Notes under the pieces: generated by a model
The model's input: the letters and a program-made list of their open reading frames with translations, nothing else
Databases searched by the model: none
What the model was told of the DNA's origin: nothing
Program-made: the position numbers and the translations under genes
Part shown: positions 21,457-31,063 of the stretch, piece after piece
How positions within the stretch are numbered: position 1 is the stretch's first letter
How the letters are laid out: each line of letters starts with the position of its first letter
Assembly: GCA_018195615.1 (NCBI GenBank)
Contig: JAGTPG010000001.1
Coordinates: 496,001-560,000 of the forward strand
DNA length: 64,000 nt
Reading direction: 5' to 3'
From: Streptomyces tuirus
GTDB taxonomy: Bacteria; Actinomycetota; Actinomycetes; Streptomycetales; Streptomycetaceae

Positions 21457-21524
21457 CCGACGTCCGCCCGCCCCGCCCAGGACGCGGACCGGTGCTCCGT
21501 CCGGGTTCCCCGGCCGCTGCGGGC

Positions 21525-21559
21525 GCCCTGACCTGCGCATCGTTTCCGCAGGTCAGGGC
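21525..21559. terminator. perfect 13-bp hairpin between epimerase and CDF genes
   Basis: Arms GCCCTGACCTGCG and CGCAGGTCAGGGC are perfectly complementary with a 9-base loop. It lies about 70 bp after the epimerase stop and 100 bp before the cation-efflux gene. Most likely a terminator; an operator for the metal-efflux gene is a weaker alternative. Confidence 0.7.
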
Positions 21560-21658
21560 AGATGACAACGGTGTTCAGTGCCGCGTTGCACATACCCCCT
21601 CCCCGTAGTTCACTGGGGTGCCGGGAACCGATCAGGCGGGCACAGGAGGGCGGCTTTC

Positions 21659-22596
21659 ATGGGGGCTGGGCACGATCACGGGCACGCGCACGGCGCGGCG
21701 GCCGGCGCTACGGCGACCTCGGCGTACCGCGGCAGGCTGCGGGTCGCGCTGGCGATCACGCTCGGCATCGTGGTCGTCCAGGTCGTCGGTGGCGTCCTCG
21801 CCGACTCGCTGGCGCTCGTCGCGGACTCGGCGCACATGGCGACGGACGCGCTGGGTCTGGGCATGGCGCTGCTCGCGATCCACTTCGCGAATCGCCCGCC
21901 CAGCGACCGGGCCACCTTCGGCTATGCCCGCGCCGAGATCCTCGCCGCCCTGGCCAACTGTCTGCTGCTGCTCGGGTCGGCGGCTATGTCGTGTACGAGT
22001 CGGTCCAGCGCTTCGTCACACCGGCCGGCACCGAGGGCCGGCTCGCCCTTGTGTTCGGTGTGATCGGCCTGGTCGCGAACATGGTGTCGCTGGCGCTGCT
22101 GATGCGCGGCCAGAAGGAGAGCCTGAACGTGCGGGGCGCGTTCCTCGAGGTGGTGGCGGACGCCCTGGGCTCGCTCACGGTGATCGTCTCGGCCGGGGTG
22201 ATCATGCTCACCGGCTGGCAGGCCGCCGACCCGATCGCCTCGCTCGTCATCGCGCTGATGATCGTGCCTCGTACGTGGAAGCTGCTGCGCGAGACGCTCG
22301 ACGTCCTGCTGGAGGCGGCGCCCAAGGGTGTCGACATGGCGGAGGTACGGGCCCACATCCTGGCGACCGACGGGGTGGAGGACGTCCATGACCTGCACGC
22401 CTGGACGATCACGTCCGGTATGCCGGTGCTGTCGGCGCACGTGGTCGTCAGCTCGGACGTGCTGAGCGCGATCGGCCACGAGAAGATGCTCCACGAGCTC
22501 CAGGACTGCCTCGGCGGCCACTTCGACGTGGAGCACTGCACCTTCCAGCTGGAACCGAGCGGGCATGCGGAGCACGAGGCGCGCCTCTGTCACTGA
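21659..22596 (+). CDS. cation diffusion facilitator transporter, zinc-type (one frameshift)
   Basis: Proton-coupled divalent cation exporter of the CzcD/ZitB group. The start has a His-rich metal-binding tail (GHDHGHAHG). Transmembrane segment 2 carries the ADSAHMATDALGLG pattern and segment 5 VVADALGSLTV, each with the paired His/Asp ligands of the family. The cytoplasmic C-terminal domain (VHDLHAWTITSGMPVLSAHVV) follows. A single G is missing at about 21976 (CTCGGGTCGG for CTCGGGGTCGG, needed to read LLGVGGYVVYE). Restored length 312 aa. The ribosome binding site AGGAGGG lies 9 bp before ATG 21659. Confidence 0.92.
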
Positions 22597-22901
22597 CCCG
22601 CCGGCTTCTGAGGTGCCCGATGAGGTGTCCGAGGCTGGTGGGGCGCATTGGGATGGGAGTGCGCCGGGGGACGCAGCCCTACGGCGCGCGCCCCGCGTTC
22701 CGACCCTCACCGCACCGGCGGGGACGATTTTCGGCCCACCCCGCCGGGCACGATCAGCTACTGGGTGCCTCGTCCGACGTCCGAGCGGTGCCGTCCGCGT
22801 TCCGCGCCGTCGCGCGGGACATGCGGGCGCGCCGCGAAGTGCCGGGAGTGCCGGATTCGTACGGCAGACTTGGGGCGCGAAGACCGATGTGAAGGATGGG
22901 T
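22597..22901. other. intergenic, nothing recognised
   Basis: 305 bp between the cation exporter and idi. No gene with a plausible start, no strong inverted repeat and no recognisable promoter consensus. It should contain the idi promoter. Confidence 0.5.
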
Positions 22902-23495
22902 ATGCCGATCACACCTGCCACCGCGACGCACAACCCGTCGAACGGCACCGCAGACGCGATTTTGCTGGAACTGGTCGACGAGGACGGCGTGACGATCGGC
23001 ACCGCGGAGAAGCTCGCCGCCCACCAGCCACCGGGGCAGCTGCACCGCGCGTTCTCCGTGTTCCTCTTCGACGAGTACGGCCGGCTGCTGCTGCAGCAGC
23101 GGGCCCTGGGCAAGTACCACTCCCCCGGTGTGTGGTCGAACAGCTGCTGCGGCCATCCGTACCCGGGCGAGGCGCCCTTCGCGGCGGCGGCGCGGCGGAC
23201 CTTCGAGGAGCTCGGCGCTTCCCCGTCCCTGCTGGCGGAAGCGGGCACGGTCCGTTACAACCACCCGGACCCGGAGTCCGGGCTGGTGGAGCAGGAGTAC
23301 AACCACCTCTTCGTCGGCATGGTGCAGGCGGTGCTGCGGCCGGATCCGGAGGAGGTGGCGTCGACCGCGTTCGTGACCCCGCCCGAGCTGGCGGAACGGC
23401 ATGCCAAGGACACCTTCTCGTCCTGGTTCATGACCGTCCTGGACGCGGCCCGGCCGGCGATCAGGGAACTGACGGGCTCGTCGGCCGGCTGGTGA
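22902..23495 (+). CDS. idi: isopentenyl-diphosphate delta-isomerase, type I
   Basis: Nudix-fold enzyme interconverting IPP and DMAPP. The 197-aa product is intact. It shows HRAFSVFLFDEYGRLLLQQR, the catalytic-cysteine segment SNSCCGHPYPGE, the Nudix-like RRTFEELG and EQEYNHLFVG with the catalytic Glu. Two in-frame ATG codons compete (22896 and 22902); 22902 has AAGGA 5 bp upstream and is preferred. Together with dxs and ispG in the same 23 kb it indicates a region devoted to C5 isoprenoid supply. From memory the S. coelicolor counterpart is SCO6750. Confidence 0.96.
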   Translation: MPITPATATHNPSNGTADAILLELVDEDGVTIGTAEKLAAHQPPGQLHRAFSVFLFDEYGRLLLQQRALGKYHSPGVWSNSCCGHPYPGEAPFAAAARRTFEELGASPSLLAEAGTVRYNHPDPESGLVEQEYNHLFVGMVQAVLRPDPEEVASTAFVTPPELAERHAKDTFSSWFMTVLDAARPAIRELTGSSAGW

Positions 23496-23500
23496 CGACG

Positions 23501-23535
23501 CTTCGCCGGGTGACAGACCCGAGGTCTAGGCGAAG
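23501..23535. terminator. bidirectional hairpin between idi and the ATPase gene
   Basis: Arms CTTCGCC and GGCGAAG with a nested GGGT/ACCC pair. It sits between the convergent stops at 23495 and 23526 and runs into the minus-strand coding end. Confidence 0.6.
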
Positions 23536-24031
23536 CGCGCGGGTTTGAGCGGCAGGGCGGCCCAGATCACCTTGCCGCCGCTCGCGGTGTACTCGACCTC
23601 GCACGTGCCGCCCGCCTCCCGGGTGACCTCGCGCACCAGCAGCAGTCCGCGACCGCCGGTCCGGCCGTGGTCGGTCTCCAGTGCCGTGGGCCGGTACGGG
23701 TGGTTGTCCTCCACGGACACCCGCAGCCACTCGGCCCGACGGCCACCTCGACGGCGATCGTCGGCGACAGCACGGCCGCGTGCTTCACTGCGTTCGTCAC
23801 CAGCTCCGAGACGATCAGCAGCAGCCCCTGGGCGAGGTCGTCCGAGACGGGCACGCCCTGACGCAGCAGCAGGTCCCGTACGGCGTGCCTCGCCTGCGGG
23901 ACCGAGGCGTCGACCGCCGGAGCGGTGAACCGCCAGACCCCCTCGTACGGCAGCGGATGCGCGGGCCCGGGGCCGAGGGGCGCCGCGTCGCCCTCTGGGC
24001 GTGGGCCGGACCCGCGCCCTTCGTTGTCCAT
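23526..24031 (-). CDS. ATP-binding protein, anti-sigma factor (HATPase_c) family (one frameshift)
   Basis: Single GHKL-fold kinase-like domain of the SpoIIAB/RsbW type that is very abundant in Streptomyces. The N box is LLLIVSELVTNAVKHA (about residue 75) and the glycine-rich box GGRGLLLVREV lies near residue 135. One base is missing at about 23736 (GTCGGGCCGAGTGG for GTCGGGGCCGAGTGG). Restored length 168 aa. ATG 24031 is chosen from the frame and an AAGGTGG upstream. No partner sigma or phosphatase gene is adjacent. It may regulate a sigma factor or act as a stand-alone binding protein. Confidence 0.82.
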
Positions 24032-24249
24032 CGTCCGGTCGCCACCTTCGCGCTCGATAGTCGCCACCTCTCGAGTGTTGGTAACGATGCGCTCCGGACC
24101 CTGGGGCTGAACAGAAGTCAGCAACTATCGAGCACTTCTGACCGTTGGCGTATGACACGGTCAGTTGTGGGACTGGTCCTGCCCCTGTTGTGCCGTCTCG
24201 GCGAACTATTCGGGTTGTACGGGTTTGGCCTCCGGATAGCATCCGGCGC

Positions 24250-24999
24250 ATGGAGCCGCAGCTGGAGTACAGCGTGACCGACTCGGTCGCGACCGTCGTC
24301 ATACGCCACCCCCAGAAGCGCAACGCCATGACGGCGGCGATGTGGCGCTCCCTCCCCCCGATGCTCGAGGCACTGGCGGGCGATCCGGCCGTGCGGGCGC
24401 TGGTGCTCACCGGCGAGGGCGGGACCTTCTGCGCCGGGGCCGACATCTCGACGCTGCGGGGCTCACCGGAGGAGGCGCAGGGGCTGGCCGTGGCCGCCGA
24501 GGAAGCCCTCGCCGCGTTTGTGAAGCCGACGCTGGCGGCGGTGCGCGGGCACTGCGTGGGCGGCGGGGCGCAGCTGGCGGCGGCCTGTGACCTGCGGTTC
24601 GCCGAGGAGGGGGCGCTGTTCGGCGTGACGCCCGCGAAGCTCGGCATCGTGTACCCGGCGTCGTCGACCAGGCGGCTGGTGTCCCTGGTCGGACCGGCCA
24701 CCGCCAAGTACCTGCTGTTCTCGGGCGAGTTGATCGACGCTGGGCGGGCGCTGCGCACCGGTCTGGCCGACGAGGTGCTGCCCGAGGGTGAACTCGGCAA
24801 GCGCGTAGCCGAGTTCACCCGGATCCTGGTGTCCCGTTCACAGCTGACGCAGGCGGCGGCCAAGGAGTTCGCCGACGGGCGTACGGACCGGGACGCCCAC
24901 TGGGCCGGGCAGGCGCGTTCGAGCGGCGACACCGCGGAGGGGGTCGCCGCGTTCCTGGAGCGCCGGCAGCCGCGGTTCGGCTGGAGTGTGCCTACGTGA
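24250..24999 (+). CDS. enoyl-CoA hydratase/isomerase family protein
   Basis: Crotonase-fold protein of 249 aa, intact. The oxyanion-hole segments are GTFCAGADISTLRG (about residue 57) and VRGHCVGGGAQLAAACDLRFA (about residue 97), and the PAKLGIVYPA segment follows. The usual second catalytic acid position in GIVYPASS lacks a clear Glu, so isomerase or another crotonase activity is possible. Its end overlaps the convergent PfpI gene by 8 bp. Specific substrate not identifiable. Confidence 0.88.
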   Translation: MEPQLEYSVTDSVATVVIRHPQKRNAMTAAMWRSLPPMLEALAGDPAVRALVLTGEGGTFCAGADISTLRGSPEEAQGLAVAAEEALAAFVKPTLAAVRGHCVGGGAQLAAACDLRFAEEGALFGVTPAKLGIVYPASSTRRLVSLVGPATAKYLLFSGELIDAGRALRTGLADEVLPEGELGKRVAEFTRILVSRSQLTQAAAKEFADGRTDRDAHWAGQARSSGDTAEGVAAFLERRQPRFGWSVPT

Positions 25000-25626
25000 G
25001 GACGCTGTCGGCGTGCTTCCGGAGTCGTTCGACGAGGTACGCGGGCGCCTTCTCCGGTGATCCCGCGTCGTAGGGCGGCTGGGGTCGTACTCGGTCAGGA
25101 GCTGGACGAGCTGGGCGTGGTCGTGGCCCGCGAGCCGGCCGAGCAGGGTCAGACCCATGTCGATGCCGGAGGAGACGCCGGCCGCGGTGACGTACTTGCC
25201 GTCGGTGACGACCCGCTCCCCCGTCGGCTCGGCGCCGAAGCGTGGCAGCTCCTCCAGGGCCAGCCAGTGGGAGGTCGCGCGGCGGCCCTTGAGGAGTCCC
25301 GCGGCGGCGAGCAGCAGGGAGCCGGTGCACACGGACGTCGTCCAGGTGGTGTGGGCGTCTGCCTCGCGCAGCCAGTCCAGGAAGGGCTCGTGCTCCATCA
25401 GCGGCTCCTGGCCCGGGCCGCCGGGGACGACGACGATGTCGGGGGCGGTCACGTCGGCGAAGGTGCGGTCGGCGGTGAGCGCGAGGTTGCCCGTGTCGTT
25501 CCGCACCGGGCCGGTTCGCTCGGCCACGAAGACGGTCTCCGCGTCCGGGAGGCGGCCCAGGGTCTCGTAGGGGCCCACAGCGTCGAGGGCGGTGAAACGG
25601 TCGAAGAGGACGATGGCGATCTGCAT
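24992..25626 (-). CDS. DJ-1/PfpI family protein, isonitrile hydratase-like (one frameshift)
   Basis: Class I glutamine amidotransferase-like fold. The nucleophile elbow is WTTSVCTGSLLLAAAGLLKG with Cys near residue 100, followed by RRATSHWLALEEL. The start MQIAIVLFDRFTALDAVGPYE resembles ThiJ/isonitrile hydratase proteins. One base is missing at about 25082 (GACCCCAGCC for GACCCCCAGCC), after which the sequence ends AGSPEKAPAYLVERLRKHAD. Restored length 211 aa. It lies 33 bp downstream of a GlxA-type regulator whose own N-terminal domain is of the same fold, which suggests common origin and possibly a shared ligand. Confidence 0.85.
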
Positions 25627-25658
25627 GGGGGCCTTCCGTCGGTCGGTCGTGATGGGGC

Positions 25659-26618
25659 TCAGGGGGTGGTCGCGGGGCGGAAGCGGCGGCGGTACTCGGC
25701 CGGGGGTGTTCCCAGGGCCTTGACGAAGGCTCGGCGCATGGCCTCGGGGGTGCCGTAGCCGCTGGTGCGGGAGACCTCCTCGATGCCGTCCGCCGTGTCC
25801 TCCAGCAGACGGCGGGCGTGTTCCAGGCGGACCCGGTCCACGTACCGGCCGGGCGTCATGCCGGTCTCGGACCGGAAGGCGCGGGCGAAGTGGCGGGGCG
25901 ACAGGCGGGCGCGGGCGGCCAGGGACTCGACGGAGAGGTCGGCGTCGGGGCGTTCGGCGATGAACCGCTGGATCTCCTTCAGGGGCTCGCGCTGTGCGGT
26001 CTGGGCCGCGAGCTGGGCGCTGAACTGGGCCTGGTTACCGGGGCGGCGCAGGAACACCACCAGGTGGCGGGCGACGGTGAGGGCGGCGTCCCGGCCCAGG
26101 TCCTCCTCGACCAGGGCGAGGGCGAGGTCGATGCCGGCGGTGACTCCGGCCGAGGTGGCGATGTGTCCGTCGCGTACGTAGACCGGGTCGGGGTCGATCT
26201 CGACGGCCGGGTGGTCACGGGCGAGCTCGTCGCAGAACGCCCAGTGGGTCGTGGCCCGGCGGCCGTCCAGCAGGCCGGCATCGGCGAGCACGGCCGCGCC
26301 GGTGCACACGGAGACCAGACGTGCGGCACGCGGCCCGTGCTCGCGCACCCAGTCGACCAGGCGCGGGTCGGGGCTCAGGGACCCCGGTCCGCCGGGGACG
26401 AGGAGGGTGTGCGGGACGGGCGCGGTGGCCAGGGACGCTTCGGGTACGAGGGTCAGGCCGCTGGTGGTCCGCACGGGAGCGCCGTCGAGCGAGGCCGTGC
26501 TGATCCGGTACTCCCCCGGGGAGAGCACCTCCGCGCCGGCGAAGACCTCCACGGGCCCGGTGACGTCGAGACTCTGCACGCCGTCGAAGAGGACGGCGAG
26601 TACGGTGCGCTGGGCCAT
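25659..26618 (-). CDS. GlxA-family transcriptional regulator (DJ-1/PfpI plus AraC HTH)
   Basis: 319-aa intact regulator. Residues 1-190 form a DJ-1/PfpI domain with VSVCTGAAVLADAGLLDGRRA, and residues 215-319 an AraC-type double helix-turn-helix (ESLAARARLSPRHFARAFRS, GIEEVSRTSGYGTPEAMRRAF). Such regulators sense small molecules and usually control adjacent genes. It is divergent from the SCO6745-family gene across 127 bp that contain two dyads (26692-26708, 26719-26734), and co-directional with the PfpI gene downstream, so either may be its target. Confidence 0.92.
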   Translation of the reverse strand: MAQRTVLAVLFDGVQSLDVTGPVEVFAGAEVLSPGEYRISTASLDGAPVRTTSGLTLVPEASLATAPVPHTLLVPGGPGSLSPDPRLVDWVREHGPRAARLVSVCTGAAVLADAGLLDGRRATTHWAFCDELARDHPAVEIDPDPVYVRDGHIATSAGVTAGIDLALALVEEDLGRDAALTVARHLVVFLRRPGNQAQFSAQLAAQTAQREPLKEIQRFIAERPDADLSVESLAARARLSPRHFARAFRSETGMTPGRYVDRVRLEHARRLLEDTADGIEEVSRTSGYGTPEAMRRAFVKALGTPPAEYRRRFRPATTP

Positions 26619-26691
26619 GCCGTCGATTCTTCGCGGGCGCCGAGTACGGCCGCAATGACGAGTTCCCCACCTTTCCTGCCATGGAGGGCGA

Positions 26692-26734
26692 GGTATGGCG
26701 GACATACCATGGAGGACATACCAAGCGGTTGGTA
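26692..26734. promoter_or_regulatory. two adjacent dyads in a divergent promoter
   Basis: GGTATG-gcgga-CATACC (26692-26708) and TACCAA-gcgg-TTGGTA (26719-26734). A direct repeat GGACATACCA occurs at 26700 and 26714. The second dyad ends 11 bp before the ATG at 26746, so a bound protein would block that gene. The ACCAAGCGGTTGGT core looks like a TetR-family site. Confidence 0.5.
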
Positions 26735-26745
26735 ACCTGCCGGGC

Positions 26746-27614
26746 ATGACGACTGCCGCCCTGGAGCCGCTCGCCGGCCGCCGCTGCCAGAACGTGCTCA
26801 ACTCCCTGCACGCGACGCACTACTTCTCGCCGGACCTGGGGCGGGAGCTGAGTGCCGTCGGGATCACCCACCCCCACGCCGTGAACTTCGCCGTGCGGGC
26901 CGCCGCCCTCGGACCGGTCGGGGCCGGAGCGGTGGCGGCGGCCTTCTACAACTACAAGTACGAGCTCGTGGCACGGCACGTGCCGGCGGTGTGGGAGACC
27001 GCCACGCCCGGCCGGGTGCTGGCGGCACGCGCGCGTGCGGTCGACGCGACGCTGCGCCGCCTGCTGGGCGACGAGGCCCTGGCGTCGGCGAAGATGGCCG
27101 AGGCCGCCCGGCTCGCGCTGCGCGCCACCGAGGCCTGTGCTCGCGGGGCGAGGCCGCTGTACGCCGCCCATGACGACCTGCCCGTCCCGAGGAGCCGCAC
27201 CTCGCGTACTGGCATGCGGCGACGCTGCTGCGCGAGCACCGGGGTGACGGGCACCTCGCCGTGCTGATGGCCGCGGGTCTTGACGGTCTCGAAGCGATGG
27301 TGACCCATACGGCGACGGGCAAGGGCATGACACCGAAGTGGGTCTTCACCACCCGCGGCTGGAGCCAGGAGGACTGGGACGCGGCCACGGGCCGGCTGCG
27401 TGAGCGCGGGCTGCTGGACGCGGCCGGCGAGCTGACCGAGCGGGGCGTCGCCCTGCGCGAGGAGATCGAGCGGGAGACCGACCGCCTCGACCGGGCCCCG
27501 TACGAGCACCTGGGAGCAGAGGGCGTGGCCCGGCTGACCGCGCTGGGTGGGGCGTTCGCGCACGCGGCGGTCACGGCGGGGGCCTATCCGGCGGATCTCC
27601 TGGGCAAGGCGTGA
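26746..27614 (+). CDS. SCO6745-family protein (one frameshift)
   Basis: Member of an actinobacterial family named after S. coelicolor SCO6745, probably all-helical, with a winged-helix-like C-terminal part (RGWSQEDWDAATGRLRERGLLD... ELTERGVALREEIE). The N-terminus reads EPLAGRRCQNVLNSLHATHYFSP. One base is missing at about 27189 (GTCCCGAGGAG for GTCCCGGAGGAG, needed to read PVPEEPHLAYWH). Restored length 289 aa. The function of the family is not known to me; the operator-like dyads immediately before the start suggest tight transcriptional control. Confidence 0.8.
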
Positions 27615-27736
27615 GGGCGCGGGCAGGGCGTGAGGGCGTGCGCAAGGCGTGAGGGACGCTCCGCCCGGCTGTGAACCGTGCCGGGCACGCCGTGTCCGGC
27701 CGTGACGCATGGTGAGGCGCGGGTGAGGTACCCGGT

Positions 27737-27763
27737 CTCTCCCGACCGGTGCGGTCGGGAGAG
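27737..27763. terminator. perfect 12-bp hairpin before the 43-aa peptide
   Basis: CTCTCCCGACCG and CGGTCGGGAGAG around a GTG loop. It lies 122 bp after the SCO6745-family stop and its right arm runs straight into the GAGGAGAAAGGGAG leader of the small ORF. It may terminate the upstream gene or form a 5' structure that hides the ribosome binding site. Confidence 0.55.
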
Positions 27764-27778
27764 GAGAAAGGGAGTTTC

Positions 27779-27910
27779 GTGTTCCGTGCCATCGCAGACG
27801 TGCTGCGCCAGATCGGCGGCGCCATCGCCACCGTCGTGACACTGCCTTTCCGGGCCCTGGCCCGGCTCTTCGGAGGGGCCTCGTCCACCACCCGCAGCCG
27901 CAGGGTCTGA
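27779..27910 (+). CDS. 43-aa conserved small LPFRALARLFGGAS protein
   Basis: Short ORF starting at GTG 27779 and ending TGA 27910. The sequence has an amphipathic/hydrophobic core (IADVLRQIGGAIATVVTLPF, then RALARLFGGAS) and a basic tail (TTRSRRV). The purine-rich AAAGGGAG just upstream is a good ribosome binding site. From memory very similar short peptides with the LPFRA(L/V)ARLFGGAS motif are widespread in streptomycetes, always without assigned function. The helix pattern suggests membrane association. It is too short for automatic callers and easily missed. Confidence 0.65.
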   Translation: MFRAIADVLRQIGGAIATVVTLPFRALARLFGGASSTTRSRRV

Positions 27911-28012
27911 TCGGGGCCACTTCCGACGTGCCGGGCGCCGCCCTGGCCCCGAGTGTCGGTGTCACCTGCCACAATTGCCGCGCAACCTCAGTGGAGAAGG
28001 CGGTACGGGATC

Positions 28013-30393
28013 GTGACGACACCCGGGTCCCTCGAAGTAGGGTCCATCGAAGGCAGGATCGCCGGAGAACTCGGCGTACGGGAGCGGCAGGTCAGGGCTG
28101 CCGTGGAGCTGCTCGACGGCGGTTCTACGGTGCCCTTCATCGCCCGCTACCGCAAGGAAGCGACCGAGATGCTCGACGACGCGCAGCTGCGCACGATCGA
28201 GGAGCGGCTGCGCTATCTGCGGGAGCTGGAGGAGCGCCGGACCGCGATCCTGGAGTCGGTGCGCGAACAGGGCAAGCTCACCGATGAACTGGAGGCACGG
28301 ATCCGGGGCGCCGAGACCAAGGCGCGCCTGGAGGACATCTACCTCCCGTACAAGCCCAAGCGGCGCACCAAGGCGCAGATCGCGCGCGAGGCCGGTCTGG
28401 AGCCGCTGGCGGAGGGCTGCTCGCAGACCCGTCCGTCGAGCCCCTCGCCGCGGCCGCCGCGTTCGTCGACGCCGACAAGGGCGTGGCCGATCCGCAGGCC
28501 GCCCTGGACGGCGCCCGGGCGATCCTCACCGAGCGGTTCTCGGAGGACGCCGACCTGATCGGCGAGCTGCGCGAGCGCATGTGGGTGCGGGGGCGGCTGG
28601 CGGCCAAGGTGCGGGACGGCAAGGAGGAGGCGGGCGCGAAGTTCGCCGACTACTTCGACTTCGCCGAGCCGTTCACCGAGCTGCCCTCGCACCGCATCCT
28701 CGCCATGCTGCGCGGCGAGAAGGAGGAAATCCTCGAACTCGTCCTGGAGCCCGAGGAGCCGACCGACGGCCCGTCGTCCTACGAGGGGATCGTCGCGAAC
28801 CGGTTCAAGATCGCCGACCGGGGCCGCCCCGCCGACAAGTGGCTGACGGACACGGTCCGCTGGGCGTGGCGCACCCGCATCCTCGTCCACCTCGGCATCG
28901 ACCTGCGGCTGCGGCTGCGCACGGCCGCCGAGGACGAGGCGGTGCGCGTCTTCGCGGCGAACCTCCGCGACCTGCTGCTCGCGGCCCCCGCGGGCACCCG
29001 CGCCACGCTCGGCCTCGACCCCGGCTTCCGTACGGGTGTGAAGGTCGCCGTGGTGGACGCCACCGGCAAGGTCGTCGCCACGGACGTGATCCACCCGCAC
29101 GTCCCGGCCAACCGGTGGGACGAGGCCATCGCCAAGCTGGCCCGGCTGGCGAAGGAGCACGCGGTCGAGCTGATCGCCATCGGCAACGGCACGGCGTCCC
29201 GCGAGACCGACAAACTCGCCGGGGAACTGATCGCCAAGCACCCGGAGCTGAAGCTCACCAAGGTGATGGTGTCGGAGGCCGGCGCGTCCGTGTACTCGGC
29301 GTCCGCCTTCGCCTCGCAGGAACTGCCGGACATGGACGTCTCACTGCGCGGTGCCGTGTCGATCGCCCGGCGTCTGCAGGACCCGCTGGCCGAGCTGGTG
29401 AAGATCGACCCGAAGTCGATCGGTGTCGGCCAGTACCAGCACGACCTGTCCGAGGTGAAGCTGTCGCGTTCGCTGGACGCGGTGGTGGAGGACTGTGTGA
29501 ACGGCGTGGGCGTGGACGTCAACACGGCGTCGGCACCGCTGCTCGCCCGGGTCTCCGGCATCACCTCCGGGCTTGCCGAGAACATCGTGGCGCACCGGGA
29601 CGCGAACGGTCCGTTCACGTCCCGCGGTGACCTGAAGAAGGTGACGCGGCTGGGCCCGAAGGCGTACGAGCAGTGCGCGGGCTTCCTGCGGATCCGTGGC
29701 GGTGACGACCCGCTGGACGCCTCCAGTGTGCACCCGGAGGCGTACCCGGTGGTCCGGCGCATGGTGAAGACCGCGGGGCAGGAGGTCGCCGGTCTCATCG
29801 GCAACACCTCTGTGCTGCGCTCCCTGAAGCCCCAGGAGTTCGTGGACGAGACGTTCGGTCTGCCGACGGTCACCGACATCCTCAAGGAGCTGGAGAAGCC
29901 CGGACGCGACCCGCGTCCTGCGTTCAAGACGGCCGCCTTCAAGGAGGGCGTGGAGAAGATCTCCGACCTGGCGGCCGGGATGGTCCTGGAGGGCGTGGTG
30001 ACGAATGTCGCCGCCTTCGGGGCGTTCGTCGACGTCGGCGTCCACCAGGACGGCCTGGTGCATGTCTCCGCGATGTCGAGGACGTTCGTCAAGGACCCGC
30101 GGGACGTGGTGAAGCCCGGGGACATCGTCAAGGTGAAGGTCCTCGACGTCGACATTCCGCGCAAGCGGATCTCGCTGACCCTGCGGCTGGACGACGAGGC
30201 AGCCGCGCAGGGTCAGGGCGGCGGGCCCGGTGAACGTCGGCAGCGCGGTGGGCGTCCGCCGCAGCAGCGGCAGGGCGGCGGTCGGGGCGGGCAGGGCGGC
30301 GGTTCGCGCCAGGCTGCCCCGCCGGCCAACAGTGCGATGGCCGATGCTCTGCGCCGGGCCGGGTTGGTGGATCCCAAGGGCGGCAAGCGCTGA
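28013..30393 (+). CDS. Tex-family RNA-binding transcription accessory protein (one frameshift)
   Basis: Large multi-domain protein: an N-terminal Tex helical domain ([36 protein letters not shown]), a YqgF/RNase H-like domain ([17 protein letters not shown]), helix-hairpin-helix modules ([15 protein letters not shown]) and a C-terminal S1 RNA-binding domain ([21 protein letters not shown]), followed by a Gly/Gln/Arg-rich tail unlike the short tails of other Tex proteins. One base is missing at about 28418 (GAGGGCTGCTC for GAGGGCCTGCTC). The start is GTG 28013 after GGAGAAGG. Restored length 793 aa. A terminator hairpin follows. Confidence 0.92.
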
Positions 30394-30461
30394 CGGCTTT
30401 TGTCGGGGAGGCCGTGGGGAGCTGCGGGTCCGTTGTGGCCGGTCGCGCAGTTCCCCGCGCC

Positions 30462-30490
30462 CCTGAAGGGGAGCTTCGCTCCCCTTCAGG
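30462..30490 (+). terminator. terminator after tex
   Basis: Perfect 13-bp arms CCTGAAGGGGAGC and GCTCCCCTTCAGG with a TTC loop, 69 bp after the stop. The preceding GTCGCGCAGTTCCCCGCGCC is, from memory, a recurring intergenic element of Streptomyces genomes. Confidence 0.8.
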
Positions 30491-30505
30491 CCTAGAGTGA
30501 GCGGC

Positions 30506-31063
30506 ATGTCTCCTTCGCGTGCCATCAGCTGGGAAGTGTCCGCGAGCCGGGGGTTTGAGACCGCCTGGTCCGAGCTCGGGGAAGGCGTGTTGCGGGCACG
30601 CGGGCGGGCCGTCGGGACCGTTCCGGAGCCGTACTGGATCTCGTACGAACTCGATACGGCCGACGACTTCGTCACCCGTCGGCTGCGGGTGACGACCGAG
30701 TCCGCCGACGGCACACGCACGCTCGACCTGCTGCACGACGGCGAGGGCCGCTGGACGGCGAACGGCGAGCCGCTGCCGGACGTGGAGGGCGCCCTCGACT
30801 GCGACCTGGGCCTCTGTCCGCTCACCAACACCATGCCGGTGCTGCGGCACGACCTCCACCGGGCGCCCGGCGAGCGGGAGTTTCTGATGGCTTGGGTGTC
30901 GGTGCCGGACCTCTCGGTGCGGCCGTCGCGGCAGACGTACACCCATCTCGGGCCCGGGCGAGTCCGTTTCGCCTCGGGCGACTTCACCAGCGACCTGGAG
31001 TTCGACGAGGACGGGTTCGTCGTGGACTACCCCTCCCTGGCCACCCGTCTGACGGCCCGTTAG
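30506..31063 (+). CDS. putative glycolipid-binding family protein
   Basis: 185-aa intact protein matching the pattern of the bacterial putative glycolipid-binding family: SWEVSASRGFETAWSEL near the start, SYELDTADDFVTRRLRV, then LDCDLGLCPLTNTMPVLRHDL and a C-terminal beta-rich VDYPSLATRL. No signal peptide, so it should be cytoplasmic. It ends overlapping the convergent ABC-F stop. The family has structures but no firmly established cellular role that I know of. Confidence 0.75.
   Translation: MSPSRAISWEVSASRGFETAWSELGEGVLRARGRAVGTVPEPYWISYELDTADDFVTRRLRVTTESADGTRTLDLLHDGEGRWTANGEPLPDVEGALDCDLGLCPLTNTMPVLRHDLHRAPGEREFLMAWVSVPDLSVRPSRQTYTHLGPGRVRFASGDFTSDLEFDEDGFVVDYPSLATRLTAR

Noticed and set aside
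23526..24932. A 468-codon minus-strand frame covering the ATPase gene and the hydratase
   Set aside because: Its first two thirds are antisense to the well-conserved enoyl-CoA hydratase; only the C-terminal part coincides with the real ATP-binding protein after its frameshift.
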